Positions 36,838 to 45,591 of a stretch of 50,775 nucleotides of DNA are shown piece after piece. Numbering within the stretch: position 1 is the first letter of the stretch; every line of letters begins with the position of its first letter. This DNA comes from an uncultured Acetatifactor sp. GTDB taxonomy: Bacteria; Bacillota; Clostridia; Lachnospirales; Lachnospiraceae. The notes beneath the pieces are model-generated. The model did not search any database, was not told the DNA's origin, and saw only the letters and a program-made list of their open reading frames with translations. Location: the NCBI GenBank assembly GCA_910586515.1, contig CAJUGL010000022.1, forward strand, positions 1-50,775. The letters run 5' to 3'. Position numbers and translations under genes: made by a program.

Positions 36838-39252
36838 TTACGGCTTTGCCACAATGTTCACAAGTCTGCCCGGCACATAAATTTCCTTTACAATATTTCC
36901 GGTGAGTTTGTCGCCCAGGGCCTCTCTGGCTGCCGCAATCACCGCATCCTTCTCCATGTCCTTGGGTACGGAAATGGCGGCCCTGATTTTGCCGTTCACC
37001 TGCACGCCGATTTCCACCATGCTCTCCACCGTCTTGGCCTCCTCGTACACAGGCCATGTTGTCTGGTAAACTCTGCCGGCAAAACCAGCAGCCTGCCACA
37101 GTTCCTCGGTGATATGGGGCGCCACAGGATTCAGCAACGTCAGCAGCGTCTTGTATTCCCCTTTTGTCACCGCATTTTTCTTATAAAATTCATTGATCAG
37201 GGACATCATGGCAGCGATGGCGGTATTGTATTTCAGGGTCTCGAAATCTCCCGACACCTTCTTAATGGTCTGGTGCATCTTCGTCTCCAGATCGGCGCTG
37301 TAGCCCTCTTCCGCCGTAAGCATATCCTGCAGCTTCCACACTCTCTCCAGGAATCTGCGGCAGCCCTTTACACCGTCCTCACTCCAGGAGGCGCTTAATT
37401 CAAAGGCGCCGATAAACATCTCATAGGTGCGCAGGGTGTCCGCGCCGTAGTCCCGGATAATGTCGTCCGGATTCACCACATTGCCTCTGGATTTGGACAT
37501 TTTCTCCCCGTTGGAGCCCAGAATCATGCCGTGGCTGGTGCGCTTCTGATAAGGCTCGGCGCAGGGCACCTGGTTCTGGTCATAGAGGAACCTGTGCCAA
37601 AACCGGGAATAAAGCAGGTGCAGGGTGGTATGCTCCATTCCGCCGTTATACCAGTCCACGGGCATCCAGTAGTCCAATGCCTCTTTGCTGGCCAGGGCTT
37701 CCTCGTTCTTGGGATCCGTGTACCGGAGGAAATACCAGGAAGAGCCTGCCCACTGGGGCATGGTATCCGTCTCCCGCTTTGCAGGACCGCCGCAGCAGGG
37801 ACAGGTGGTGTTCACCCACTCCGTCATGGCAGCCAGAGGAGATTCCCCGTTGTCCGTGGGTTCGTAGGATTCCACATCCGGGAGCATCAAAGGCAGCTGG
37901 CTCTCATCCAAAGGCACAAAACCGCATTTTTCACACTGCACAATGGGAATGGGCTCTCCCCAGTAACGCTGCCTGGAAAACACCCAGTCCCGGAGCTTGA
38001 AATTGGTCTTGCTCTGTCCCAGGCCCTTCTCCTCCAGCCAGGCCGTGATCTTCTTCTTGGCATCCGCCACGGAAAGGCCGTCCAGGAAATCGGAGTTCAC
38101 CAAAGTTCCGGACTCCACATCCGTGTACACTGCCTCCTGGACGCTCACCGGGCTTCCCGCCACCACTTCTATGATGGGAAGGCCGAATTTCGTGGCAAAG
38201 TCCCAGTCCCTCTCGTCGTGGGCGGGCACTGCCATGATGGCTCCGGTTCCGTAGGTCATCAGCACATAATCGGAGATCCAGATGGGAATCTCTTTTCCGT
38301 TCACCGGATTGGTGGCGGTAAGCCCCTGAATCTGCACGCCTGTCTTCTCCTTCACAAGCTCCGTGCGCTCAAAGTCGGATTTCTTGGCGGCCTGCTCCCT
38401 GTAAGCCACCAGGGCGTCATAATTCCCGATCTCCTCCTTATATTTCTCAATCAGAGGATGCTCCGGGGAGACCACCATATAGGTTGCCCCGAAAAGGGTG
38501 TCCGGCCTGGTGGTATAGATGCGGAGTTTTTCCCCTTTTCCGGTGATGGTGAAATCCACCTCCGCGCCCTGGGATTTGCCGATCCAATTCTTCTGGGATA
38601 CTTTGACTCTCTCGATGTAGTCCACCGTGTCCAGACCCTGGAGCAGCTTATCCGCATATTCTGTGATCTTCAGCATCCACTGGCTCTTCACCTTGCGGAC
38701 CACCTCTGCCCCGCAGCGCTCGCAGACGCCGTTCACCACTTCCTCATTGGCCAGGCCCACCTTACAGGAAGTACACCAGTTGATGGGCATCTCGCTCTTA
38801 TAGGCCAGACCTGCCTTGAAAAGCTTCAGGAAGATCCACTGGGTCCATTTGTAATAGCCGGGGTCCGTGGTATTCACCTCCCGCTCCCAGTCGAAGGAAT
38901 AGCCCAGGGCGTGAAGCTGTCCCTTGAACCGCTCCACATTGTTTTTGGTCACGATTCTGGGATGGATATGGTTCTTGATAGCGTAGTTCTCCGTGGGCAG
39001 TCCGAAGGCGTCCCAGCCCATGGGATACAATACGTTATAGCCCTGCATCCTGCGCTTTCTGGCCACAATGTCCAGTGCCGTGTAAGGTCTGGGGTGACCT
39101 ACGTGGAGTCCCTGTCCAGAAGGATAGGGAAACTCTACAAGCGCATAGTATTTCGGTTTCGAATAATCGTTGGAAGTCTGAAACGCCTTTTCGCCGTCCC
39201 AGACAGCCTGCCATTTCTGTTCCACCTCGTGGTGGTTGTAAGGTTGTGCCAT
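36838..39252 (-). CDS. leuS: leucyl-tRNA synthetase
   Basis: 804-residue class I aminoacyl-tRNA synthetase that charges tRNA-Leu. The HIGH motif appears as PYPSGQGLHVGHPRPYTALD (about 38-57). The CP1 editing domain contains TTRPDTLFGATYMVVSPEHP (about 248-267) and the GTGAIMAVPAHDERDW block with the editing aspartate. A zinc-type cysteine set lies in the CTSCKVG...CERCGAE insertion. The KMSKS motif is NGEKMSKSRGN. Length is typical of Firmicutes LeuRS. A GGAGG-type site (AACAGGAGGAAAAAAC) precedes the ATG. Expression is controlled by the T-box leader upstream, which reads uncharged tRNA-Leu. No strong terminator follows its stop. Confidence 0.98.
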   Translation of the reverse strand: MAQPYNHHEVEQKWQAVWDGEKAFQTSNDYSKPKYYALVEFPYPSGQGLHVGHPRPYTALDIVARKRRMQGYNVLYPMGWDAFGLPTENYAIKNHIHPRIVTKNNVERFKGQLHALGYSFDWEREVNTTDPGYYKWTQWIFLKLFKAGLAYKSEMPINWCTSCKVGLANEEVVNGVCERCGAEVVRKVKSQWMLKITEYADKLLQGLDTVDYIERVKVSQKNWIGKSQGAEVDFTITGKGEKLRIYTTRPDTLFGATYMVVSPEHPLIEKYKEEIGNYDALVAYREQAAKKSDFERTELVKEKTGVQIQGLTATNPVNGKEIPIWISDYVLMTYGTGAIMAVPAHDERDWDFATKFGLPIIEVVAGSPVSVQEAVYTDVESGTLVNSDFLDGLSVADAKKKITAWLEEKGLGQSKTNFKLRDWVFSRQRYWGEPIPIVQCEKCGFVPLDESQLPLMLPDVESYEPTDNGESPLAAMTEWVNTTCPCCGGPAKRETDTMPQWAGSSWYFLRYTDPKNEEALASKEALDYWMPVDWYNGGMEHTTLHLLYSRFWHRFLYDQNQVPCAEPYQKRTSHGMILGSNGEKMSKSRGNVVNPDDIIRDYGADTLRTYEMFIGAFELSASWSEDGVKGCRRFLERVWKLQDMLTAEEGYSADLETKMHQTIKKVSGDFETLKYNTAIAAMMSLINEFYKKNAVTKGEYKTLLTLLNPVAPHITEELWQAAGFAGRVYQTTWPVYEEAKTVESMVEIGVQVNGKIRAAISVPKDMEKDAVIAAAREALGDKLTGNIVKEIYVPGRLVNIVAKP

Positions 39253-39331
39253 GTTTTTTCCTCCTGTTCTGATTTTTGAACTTTTTCGAATACGGTTTCT
39301 GTAAAACCGCTCCTGTCCAGTCCTGAATACA

Positions 39332-39663
39332 TAAAAAAGCCCTCTCGCTGCTTAGAGACGAAAGGGCTTCATTTCCGTGGTACCACTCTAATTCGCGAAC
39401 CTGCCAAACCGTTTGCCTCCGCCGCTTTCCGGCAGCACGGCAGTTTGCCCAAATCCACGCACTTTATCTATCGATAACGGGATAAACCGTCACACCCTAC
39501 CCACGCAAAGCACTTCAGGTGTAAGACTCCAAGGCCAGTTGGGGAAATCTCGCTGCCGCCTCGCACCGTCCGGCGGCTCTCTGCAAGTCCGATATCCTTA
39601 ATACTCCTCTTCCGCGTCTGTAGAATTTATGAAACACAATCACAGAACCGATTCTTTGGTGTG
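39332..39663 (-). promoter_or_regulatory. T-box riboswitch (leucine) leader of leuS
   Basis: The minus-strand leader contains the conserved T-box AGAGTGGTACCACGG (39374-39390 region), followed by the terminator stem AAGCCCTTTCG...CGAGAGGGCTTTTTT (39332-39369). Stem I starts AAGAGGAGTA, carries the AGAGAG (GA) motif, and closes with TACACCT pairing to AGGAGTA. A CTT (Leu) triplet at 39523-39525 sits where the specifier codon is expected. Uncharged tRNA-Leu binding would favour the antiterminator and leuS transcription. Assigning the class is secure; the exact specifier is my reading. Confidence 0.93.
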
Positions 39664-39669
39664 AAATCT

Positions 39670-39698
39670 ATTGTAGACTGTTTTCTATGATCTGTCAA
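39670..39698 (-). promoter_or_regulatory. leuS promoter
   Basis: Minus-strand TTGACA (39693-39698), 17-base spacer, TACAAT (39670-39675), directly upstream of the T-box leader. Confidence 0.85.
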
Positions 39699-39768
39699 GT
39701 TAAAATTCATCAAGAATCACATTAAATTTGATCCGATAATCATCCAGCAGGGGCGCGGCCCCTGGGCA

Positions 39769-39801
39769 GAAAAACGGAATCCCCGATTTCCAGGGATTCC
39801 G
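39769..39801 (-). terminator. Rho-independent terminator of the EF-G-like gene
   Basis: On the minus strand CGGAATCCC pairs with GGGATTCCG (39793-39801 and 39775-39783) and T5 follows (39770-39774). It is 46 bases after the stop codon. A short CAGGGGC-GCG-GCCCCTG hairpin (39748-39764) lies just beyond. Confidence 0.85.
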
Positions 39802-39847
39802 CTCATCGTTCTCTTCGACAGCAGTTCAGACAGCAAACTTAAAAATC

Positions 39848-41941
39848 TCAGTCTTCCGCATTGTTCTCCGCTACGCTGGCCGCTCTGGCTGCAATCTCCT
39901 TCTCCTGCACATCCGAAGGCGCCTGCTCATAGCGCACAAACTCATAGCTGTACTCGCCTCTGCCCCCGGTCATGGAACGGAGATCCGTGCAATAGCCATA
40001 CAGCCCGCTCTGAGGAATTTCCGCCTCTATCATCTGCTTGCCGCCAACCATGGGATTCATTCCCAATACACGCCCGCGCCTCTTATTCAGGTCACCCATT
40101 ACGTCCCCGGTATACGCATCCGGCACAACTACCTTCAGGGATGCGATAGGCTCCAGCAGCACGGGATGCGCCTCCATAAAGCCTTTCTTGAAAGCCTGAA
40201 TCGTGGCCATACGGAAAGCCTGCTCGGAAGAGTCCACGGGATGATAGGAACCGTCATAAAGCACAGCCTTTACGCCCACTACAGGATAGGCAGCCATGGG
40301 TCCCTTAATCACGGATTCCTGAAGCCCCTTTTCCACTGCCGGGAAGTAGTTTTTCGGCACTGTACCGCCTACTACTTCCTGCGCGAACACATAAGCCTGA
40401 TCCAGATCCTCTGAAGGACTGAAGCGCATCTTTACGTGACCGTACTGTCCGTGTCCGCCGGACTGTTTCTTGTATTTATATTCCACATCCGACTGCTTCC
40501 GAATCGTCTCCTTATAGGCAACCTTCGGACGATCCAGTTCCACTTCTACTTTATACTCGTTCAAAAGACGGCTGACCACGATATCCAGGTGCTGGTCTCC
40601 CATACCGTAGATAAGCGTCTGACGATTCTCCGCATCATTCACCACTTTCAGCGTCAAATCCTCATTGGTCATCTTCTGCAGAGCCTGAGAAATCTTGTCT
40701 ACATCCCCTTTATTCTTAGGTCTGTACCGCATATAAGTGTAGGGCGTGGAAACCTCAACCTTGCCGTATTTCACAGGCGTAGCCTTTGTGGCCAGACTGT
40801 TTCCTGTCTTGGCGCCGCTGAGCTTCGCCAGCGCGCCGATATCTCCGGCGTGAAGCTCCGGTACTTCCATGGGCTTGTTTCCCTGCATAATGTACAGCTT
40901 GCCGATCTTCTCTTCCACTTCCGTATCTACATTATAGAGCAGATCATCCGTCTTCAATACGCCGGAATTCACCTTCACCAAAGAGTATTTACCGATAAAC
41001 GGATCTACGATGGTCTTCCAGATCCCTGCAGACTTGGCCTTGGAGAAGTCATAATCCGCGTCGTAGATTTCGTTGGTTTTCATATTGATGCCCTTGATCT
41101 TGCGGTTCTCGGGGCTGGGCATGTATTTCACAATATCGTCCAGCAGTGTATAGACGCCCTGGCACAGCACGTTTGATCCCATGGTCATGGGTACGATAGT
41201 GCCGTCGCATACATTGGTGCGCAGAGCCGCTCTGATCTCCGCATCGGAGAATGTCTCTCCGCCGAAATACCGCTCCATCATTTCCTCGCTGGTCTCCGCC
41301 ACTGCCTCCATCAGGGTATCCCGGCAGATCTCCAGATTCTTCTTATTATATTCCGGTATCTCGCAGTCCACGACTTCTTTCCCCTGCCAGCGGTGGCCTG
41401 TCTCGGAAACCACATTTACATAACCTACGAATTTCTCGTCCTCACGGATAGGCAGGTTGAAAGGCGCCATCTTCTTGCCGTAGAGACTTGTCATATCCTC
41501 CACTACCTGACGGAAAGAAGCATTGTCCACGTCCATATTGGAGACATAGATAAATCTGGGCAGCTTGTATTTCTCACAGAGATCCCAGGCCTTCTGGGTT
41601 CCCACCTCAATACCGGACTTGCCGTTCACCACGATAATGGCAGCACCGGCAGCGCTGACGGCTTCCTCGGCCTCGCCAACGAAATCGAAATAACCGGGAG
41701 TGTCGATCACATTGATCTTACAACCCTCCCACTCAATGGGAATAACGGATGCATTGATGGAAAACTTACGCCTCTGCTCCTCTTTGCCGTAGTCACTCAG
41801 GGTATTGCCATCGGGTACTTTACCCATTCTGGATGTAATTCCGGACAGATACGCAAAAGCTTCCACCAGGCTGGTTTTCCCGCTTCCGCCGTGTCCCAGC
41901 AGCACCACATTACGAATCTTGTCAGTTGTGTAAACTTTCAT
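39848..41941 (-). CDS. EF-G-like translational GTPase (EF-G2 type paralogue)
   Basis: 697-residue GTPase with the EF-G domain order (G, II, III, IV, V). The GTP-binding motifs differ from canonical EF-G: G1 is GHGGSGKTS instead of a GHIDAGKT-type loop. G3 is DTPGYFDF, with Tyr where the catalytic His of DTPGHVDF normally lies. G4 is SNMD rather than NKMD. Domain IV has the GGHGQYGHVKM loop, and domain V ends RSMTGGRGEYSYEFVRYE. It therefore belongs with EF-G2-like paralogues whose role is unclear, rather than being the main fusA. It stands alone, not with rpsL, rpsG or tuf. The ATG at 41941 has GGAGG eight bases upstream; the TTG at 41956 overlaps that site. Confidence 0.93.
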   Translation of the reverse strand: MKVYTTDKIRNVVLLGHGGSGKTSLVEAFAYLSGITSRMGKVPDGNTLSDYGKEEQRRKFSINASVIPIEWEGCKINVIDTPGYFDFVGEAEEAVSAAGAAIIVVNGKSGIEVGTQKAWDLCEKYKLPRFIYVSNMDVDNASFRQVVEDMTSLYGKKMAPFNLPIREDEKFVGYVNVVSETGHRWQGKEVVDCEIPEYNKKNLEICRDTLMEAVAETSEEMMERYFGGETFSDAEIRAALRTNVCDGTIVPMTMGSNVLCQGVYTLLDDIVKYMPSPENRKIKGINMKTNEIYDADYDFSKAKSAGIWKTIVDPFIGKYSLVKVNSGVLKTDDLLYNVDTEVEEKIGKLYIMQGNKPMEVPELHAGDIGALAKLSGAKTGNSLATKATPVKYGKVEVSTPYTYMRYRPKNKGDVDKISQALQKMTNEDLTLKVVNDAENRQTLIYGMGDQHLDIVVSRLLNEYKVEVELDRPKVAYKETIRKQSDVEYKYKKQSGGHGQYGHVKMRFSPSEDLDQAYVFAQEVVGGTVPKNYFPAVEKGLQESVIKGPMAAYPVVGVKAVLYDGSYHPVDSSEQAFRMATIQAFKKGFMEAHPVLLEPIASLKVVVPDAYTGDVMGDLNKRRGRVLGMNPMVGGKQMIEAEIPQSGLYGYCTDLRSMTGGRGEYSYEFVRYEQAPSDVQEKEIAARAASVAENNAED

Positions 41942-42018
41942 TTGACTTTCCTCCAATTTTTATGTAATTTGGGTGTTTTTGACATAATAATGACAAATGA
42001 TTCAATTCCCATATGTCT

Positions 42019-42047
42019 ATTTTACTAGACCATGCTTATTTTTACAA
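42019..42047 (-). promoter_or_regulatory. promoter of the EF-G-like gene
   Basis: Minus-strand TTGTAA (42042-42047), 17-base spacer, TAAAAT (42019-42024), giving a leader of about 70 bases. Confidence 0.6.
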
Positions 42048-42136
42048 GCTATTATTCACATTTCTCTCAGGTTTTATTATCTCAGCCGTATTACTTTTCA
42101 CGGCTTGGGACTTCGCCGGCAGACGGGCCTTGTTTC

Positions 42137-43735
42137 TTATTCCCATTTATCGCAGAGGGAATTGATCTGATCAGCGAACTTGCCCATATCTTTATTCGGC
42201 ATACCGTCTATTCCCTTGACCAGGTTAAGCAGCCTCTGAGCGGCAGCCAGCAGTTTGGCATAAATATTGGAAGCCACAATCTTTGCCTTCTTCTTTACCG
42301 GAACAGGCTCCGCCTCGTATTCCAGTTTGCCGGAAAGCAGATCGAAAACCGTCCCGCTGTAAGGGGCATAGGTACGCTGTCCGTATTCCAGTTTCAGGCA
42401 TTCCGCGAAAGCGGTGCACACCGTATCCTCGCCGTGTATGATAAACACCTTCTTCGGCTTCTCCGCAAAGCCGCAAATCCACTGGATAAGTCCGTTCTTG
42501 TCCGCATGGCCGCTCATTCCCACCAGCTTCTTGATCTCGGCTCTGACCTGGATGGACTCGCCGAACAGCTTCACCTCGTCAATCCCCTCCACCAGGAGAC
42601 GTCCCAGCGTTCCCACTGCCTGGTATCCCACAAAGAGAATGGAGCACTCCGGCCTCCAGAGATTATGCTTCAGATGGTGTCTGATTCGTCCTGCCTCACA
42701 CATGCCCGACGCGGAAATGATCACCTTCGGCGTTTCGTTGAAATTGATCTCTCTGGACTCCTCACTGGTGATAGCCAGCTTCAGCCCGGGGAAGGACAGG
42801 GGGTTAATGCCCTGCTGTACCATATCCAAGGCTTCTCCCGCAAAGCACTCCATCCTGTTTTCCTGGAAAATTCCCGTGGCTTCCACCGCCAGGGGACTGT
42901 CCACATATACAGGAAAGTCCTCATGCCCCTTTACCAGATTGTCTACCTTGATCTTCCGCAGAAAATACAGCAGTTCCTGGGTACGCCCTACCGCAAAAGA
43001 AGGAATCACCACGTTTCCGCCCCTGTCAAAGGTTTCCTTCAAAATCGCCGCCAGTTCGTGCACATAGTCCGGCCGCTCCACCGCATGCAGTCTGTCCCCG
43101 TATGTAGATTCCATGACCACATAGTCCGCTTCCTTTGTGCAGGCCGGATCCCGCAGCAGCGGATCGTTCTTATTGCCGATATCCCCGGAGAACACTACTT
43201 TTTTCGTGTGCCCGTCCTCACGCAGCCACACTTCAATGCTTGCGGACCCCAGAAGATGTCCTATGTCCGTAAATCGGATCGTCATCTCGTCGCAAATCTC
43301 TACTTTTTGGTTATAGTGGCAGGATACGATTCTCTTGATAACCCCTTCCGCGTCTTCCATGGTATAGAGAGGCTCCATGGCCGCAACGGACTCGCTTCTC
43401 TTCGCCTTCCTGTTCTTCCACTCCGCCTCCATCATCTGAATGTGGGCACAGTCGCGAAGCATTATACTGCACAGATCCGCCGTGGCGTCTGTGGCGAACA
43501 CCTGTCCCCGGAACCCCTTCGCATAGATCAGAGGCAGCAATCCCGTATGATCAATGTGAGCATGAGTCAGCAACACATAATCAATCAGAGACTCATCAAC
43601 CGGAAGAGGCACATTTTCAAAAACATTTACCCCCTGCTCCATACCGCAGTCAACCAAAATATGTTTCCCGCCTACCTCAATATAATGACAGCTCCCTGTC
43701 ACTTCATGGGCCGCACCAACAAAAACAAGTTTCAT
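42137..43735 (-). CDS. beta-CASP metallo-beta-lactamase-fold RNA hydrolase
   Basis: 532-residue protein of the metallo-beta-lactamase/beta-CASP group (YSH1/CPSF-like RNA-processing nucleases). The MBL motif is LTHAHIDHTGLLP, followed by metal ligands in FTDIGHLLGSASIE and VFSGDIGN. The beta-CASP part shows VIPSFAVGRTQELLYFL, ISASGMCEAGRIRHHLKHN, the SGHADKNGLIQWI His and KVFIIHGED. RNA is the probable substrate; the exact role (RNA maturation or decay) is not known for this subgroup. There is no KH domain. A C-terminal extension of about 80 residues is poorly conserved-looking. The ATG at 43735 has AGGAGGT upstream; the 27-codon longer opening lacks one. Confidence 0.92.
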   Translation of the reverse strand: MKLVFVGAAHEVTGSCHYIEVGGKHILVDCGMEQGVNVFENVPLPVDESLIDYVLLTHAHIDHTGLLPLIYAKGFRGQVFATDATADLCSIMLRDCAHIQMMEAEWKNRKAKRSESVAAMEPLYTMEDAEGVIKRIVSCHYNQKVEICDEMTIRFTDIGHLLGSASIEVWLREDGHTKKVVFSGDIGNKNDPLLRDPACTKEADYVVMESTYGDRLHAVERPDYVHELAAILKETFDRGGNVVIPSFAVGRTQELLYFLRKIKVDNLVKGHEDFPVYVDSPLAVEATGIFQENRMECFAGEALDMVQQGINPLSFPGLKLAITSEESREINFNETPKVIISASGMCEAGRIRHHLKHNLWRPECSILFVGYQAVGTLGRLLVEGIDEVKLFGESIQVRAEIKKLVGMSGHADKNGLIQWICGFAEKPKKVFIIHGEDTVCTAFAECLKLEYGQRTYAPYSGTVFDLLSGKLEYEAEPVPVKKKAKIVASNIYAKLLAAAQRLLNLVKGIDGMPNKDMGKFADQINSLCDKWE

Positions 43736-43834
43736 CTCTCTACCTCCTATTCCCGTTCCAGTCCTGCGTTTACTCCGCTTCGGAACATCCCGATTTACTG
43801 TATCCCGCATTATCAAACATGTTCCTCTTCTTCT

Positions 43835-43863
43835 ATTTTATTATGTAATTTCATTTCCCGCAA
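43835..43863 (-). promoter_or_regulatory. promoter of the beta-CASP hydrolase gene
   Basis: Minus-strand TTGCGG (43858-43863), 17-base spacer, TAAAAT (43835-43840), divergent from the acyltransferase promoter. Confidence 0.55.
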
Positions 43864-43930
43864 GGAAAAATTTTCAGAAAATAAAGATTTAAAGATTATT
43901 TGCTGAAACATGGTATTTGCCGGACAAATA

Positions 43931-43939
43931 TGCTATACT
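43931..43939 (+). promoter_or_regulatory. extended -10 of the acyltransferase gene
   Basis: TGC-TATACT at 43931-43939 resembles an extended -10. No good -35 is seen at 16-18 bases. It lies 33 bases before the start codon. Confidence 0.45.
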
Positions 43940-43971
43940 GCTGAACGTAAGCCAAAAATAAACCTACGGAA

Positions 43972-45060
43972 ATGAGAAACTCTATGAAAGACCGACAATC
44001 CGATTTTCATCAGCTTCATTTTGACAGCATCCAGGCCCTGCGGGGCATTACGGCTCTGTTTATCGTGCTGGAGCACATCCGCTTTCTGAACTGCGGAGCC
44101 TTCGGCGTGGACATTTTCTTCTGCATAAGCGGCTTTATGATCATGTTCTCCACCCAAAGGGACGCCTCCTTCTTCCTGCGGAAAAGACTGATCCGCATCC
44201 TGCCCCTGTACTATCTTATGACCATAGGCACCTTCCTGCTGCTTGTGCTCTTTCCGGGTATGTTTGCGCAGACAAAGGCAGACCCGGTTTTTCTGATCAA
44301 AAGCCTTCTGTTTATCCCTTTCGACATCGGCGGCGGGGTGCTGCAGCCCCTGATGCGCATCGGATGGACGGTAAACTGTGAAATATTCTTCTATTTTTTG
44401 TTTTCCGCAGCCCTGCGGTTCAGCCACAGGTTCCGCGGGCTGATCTCCGGCTCCCTTCTCCTGATCATTGTGGCCGCCGCCAGTCTGCTGCCTGACCCGC
44501 CCGCCTTCCTGGCTTTTTACGGAAATCCCGTAATGCTTGAATTTCTCTACGGTATGGCGGCTTATTACGCGGCCCGGCAGCTGTACCGGCTGTACCTGGA
44601 CGACGCTCTCCCCGGATTCCGGAAGCCTGCCGCAAAACAGAAAAGCCCCGGAGCAGGATTTTTTCTCAGCCTGGCGCTGCTTCTGCTGTGTTTCGCCTGT
44701 CTCGTCGCCGCAAAGCCCTCAGTGAATATCCTGGGATTCCGCCGCCCTCTTGTATGGGGCATTCCGGCTTTCCTGATTGTGATGTGCGCTTTTCTCCTGG
44801 GACTGGCCCTGCCGAAAATTCCCCGGCAATTGGTCAGGCTGGGAGACGCCAGCTTCTCTCTCTACCTGATGCACTACTACCCCGTAATGTTTTTGGACCG
44901 AATCGCGTTTGATTTCTCCGCCTGCACGCCTATATCCCTGTTCGGCGCAGTCACGGCGGTATGCATCAGCATCCTTCTTGCCCTGATCAGCAGGGAAATC
45001 ATGGAAAAACGGTTTTCCGGATGGCTGAGAAACCGTTACATTTTTTCAAAAAGTAGTTGA
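43972..45060 (+). CDS. acyltransferase family 3 membrane protein
   Basis: 362-residue polytopic protein of the acyltransferase-3 (OafA/ExoZ) family, which transfers acetyl or similar groups onto surface polysaccharides or other envelope molecules. The first helix holds IQALRGITALFIVLEHI, with the Arg and His typical of the family. GAFGVDIFFCISGFMI and FFLRKRLIRILPLYYL follow. About ten hydrophobic segments run to the C-terminus. Translation starts at ATG 43972 or four codons later; only a weak ACGGAA site is visible. The -35 of the tRNA-Gly promoter overlaps its stop codon. The substrate is unknown; the GT-C/GtrB pair in the window is far away and not evidently linked. Confidence 0.9.
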   Translation: MRNSMKDRQSDFHQLHFDSIQALRGITALFIVLEHIRFLNCGAFGVDIFFCISGFMIMFSTQRDASFFLRKRLIRILPLYYLMTIGTFLLLVLFPGMFAQTKADPVFLIKSLLFIPFDIGGGVLQPLMRIGWTVNCEIFFYFLFSAALRFSHRFRGLISGSLLLIIVAAASLLPDPPAFLAFYGNPVMLEFLYGMAAYYAARQLYRLYLDDALPGFRKPAAKQKSPGAGFFLSLALLLLCFACLVAAKPSVNILGFRRPLVWGIPAFLIVMCAFLLGLALPKIPRQLVRLGDASFSLYLMHYYPVMFLDRIAFDFSACTPISLFGAVTAVCISILLALISREIMEKRFSGWLRNRYIFSKSS

Positions 45061-45085
45061 CAATCGGACTGACCTGTAGTAGAAT
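45057..45085 (+). promoter_or_regulatory. tRNA-Gly promoter
   Basis: TTGACA (45057-45062), 17-base spacer, TAGAAT (45080-45085), 30 bases before the tRNA. The -35 overlaps the stop codon of the acyltransferase. Confidence 0.85.
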
Positions 45086-45114
45086 ATACCTTGTCGTTGA
45101 GACAGACAAGTTTT

Positions 45115-45187
45115 GCGATAGTGGCTCAGTTGGTAGAGCGCCACCTTGCCAAGGTGGAAACCGCGGGTTCGAGTCCCGTCTATCGCT
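45115..45187 (+). tRNA. tRNA-Gly (anticodon GCC)
   Basis: 73-base cloverleaf. The acceptor is GCGATAG/CTATCGC with discriminator T, the D-arm GCTC-AGTTGGTA-GAGC, the anticodon arm CCACC-TTGCCAA-GGTGG with GCC at 45148-45150, and the T-arm GCGGG-TTCGAGT-CCCGT. CCA is not encoded. It has its own promoter and a terminator. The decayed mobile-type DNA that begins directly downstream makes it a plausible former integration site, though no repeat of its 3' end was found. Confidence 0.97.
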
Positions 45188-45206
45188 CTGTAATGAAAGT
45201 GATGAA

Positions 45207-45258
45207 AAGGGCGCAAATCAAGGATTTTCCAGTAAAATCAAGGGTTTGCGTCCTTTTT
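45207..45258 (+). terminator. terminator of the tRNA-Gly gene
   Basis: GGGCGCAAATC (45209-45219) pairs with GGTTTGCGTCC (45243-45253), allowing G-T pairs, and T5 follows (45254-45258). Confidence 0.7.
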
Positions 45259-45313
45259 ACGTTTTGAATAATCAGATAAATTTATAGCAAATCATGAGCA
45301 TTTATACCATTTC

Positions 45314-45337
45314 TTGTCATGAATCTTGTCATGACAA
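45314..45337. repeat. TTGTCATGA direct repeat containing a 12-bp palindrome
   Basis: TTGTCATGA at 45314-45322 recurs at 45326-45334, and the second copy is part of the perfect palindrome TTGTCATGACAA (45326-45337). It lies between the tRNA terminator and the HTH pseudogene. It could be a recombinase or repressor site of a lost element. Confidence 0.55.
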
Positions 45338-45348
45338 ATGGGTCTGAA

Positions 45349-45571
45349 TCAGTTGTAAAATGCTACCTGTATGCTGTTGTATCCGGCAATCCCGTCCGCC
45401 TTCAGGCGGGGAATATCGCAGGCTTTTATTAAGCGACGACCATTAAACATATCGCTTAATTCCTGCGGAGTAAACCCGGCTTTTTGCCACATGTAAGTTT
45501 TTAAGCCCTGTTTTTGCAATTATAACTTTAATGCCAGTTACAAGCGGTTCATTTGCCTCTGCTATAGTCAA
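45349..45571 (-). pseudogene. frameshifted small HTH (XRE-like) gene
   Basis: A TTG start at 45571 with GGAGG eight bases upstream opens TIAEANEPLVTGIKVIIAK. That frame soon leaves any recognisable pattern and stops at about 45443. In the next frame the sequence continues as KQGLKTYMWQKAGFTPQ, then ELSDMFNGRRLIKACDIPRL, an HTH-like block, to a stop at 45349. The shift falls in the run GCAAAAACAGG, where one surplus A would explain it. The intact product would have been about 73 residues and divergent from the S24 repressor gene. It is probably inactive unless the shift is programmed or an assembly error. Confidence 0.7.
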
Positions 45572-45591
45572 TACGGTTTCCTCCTTTCGTT

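Noticed and set aside
39413..39601. 62-codon plus-strand frame over the T-box
   Set aside because: It is antisense to the leuS leader, whose conserved RNA motifs explain the sequence.
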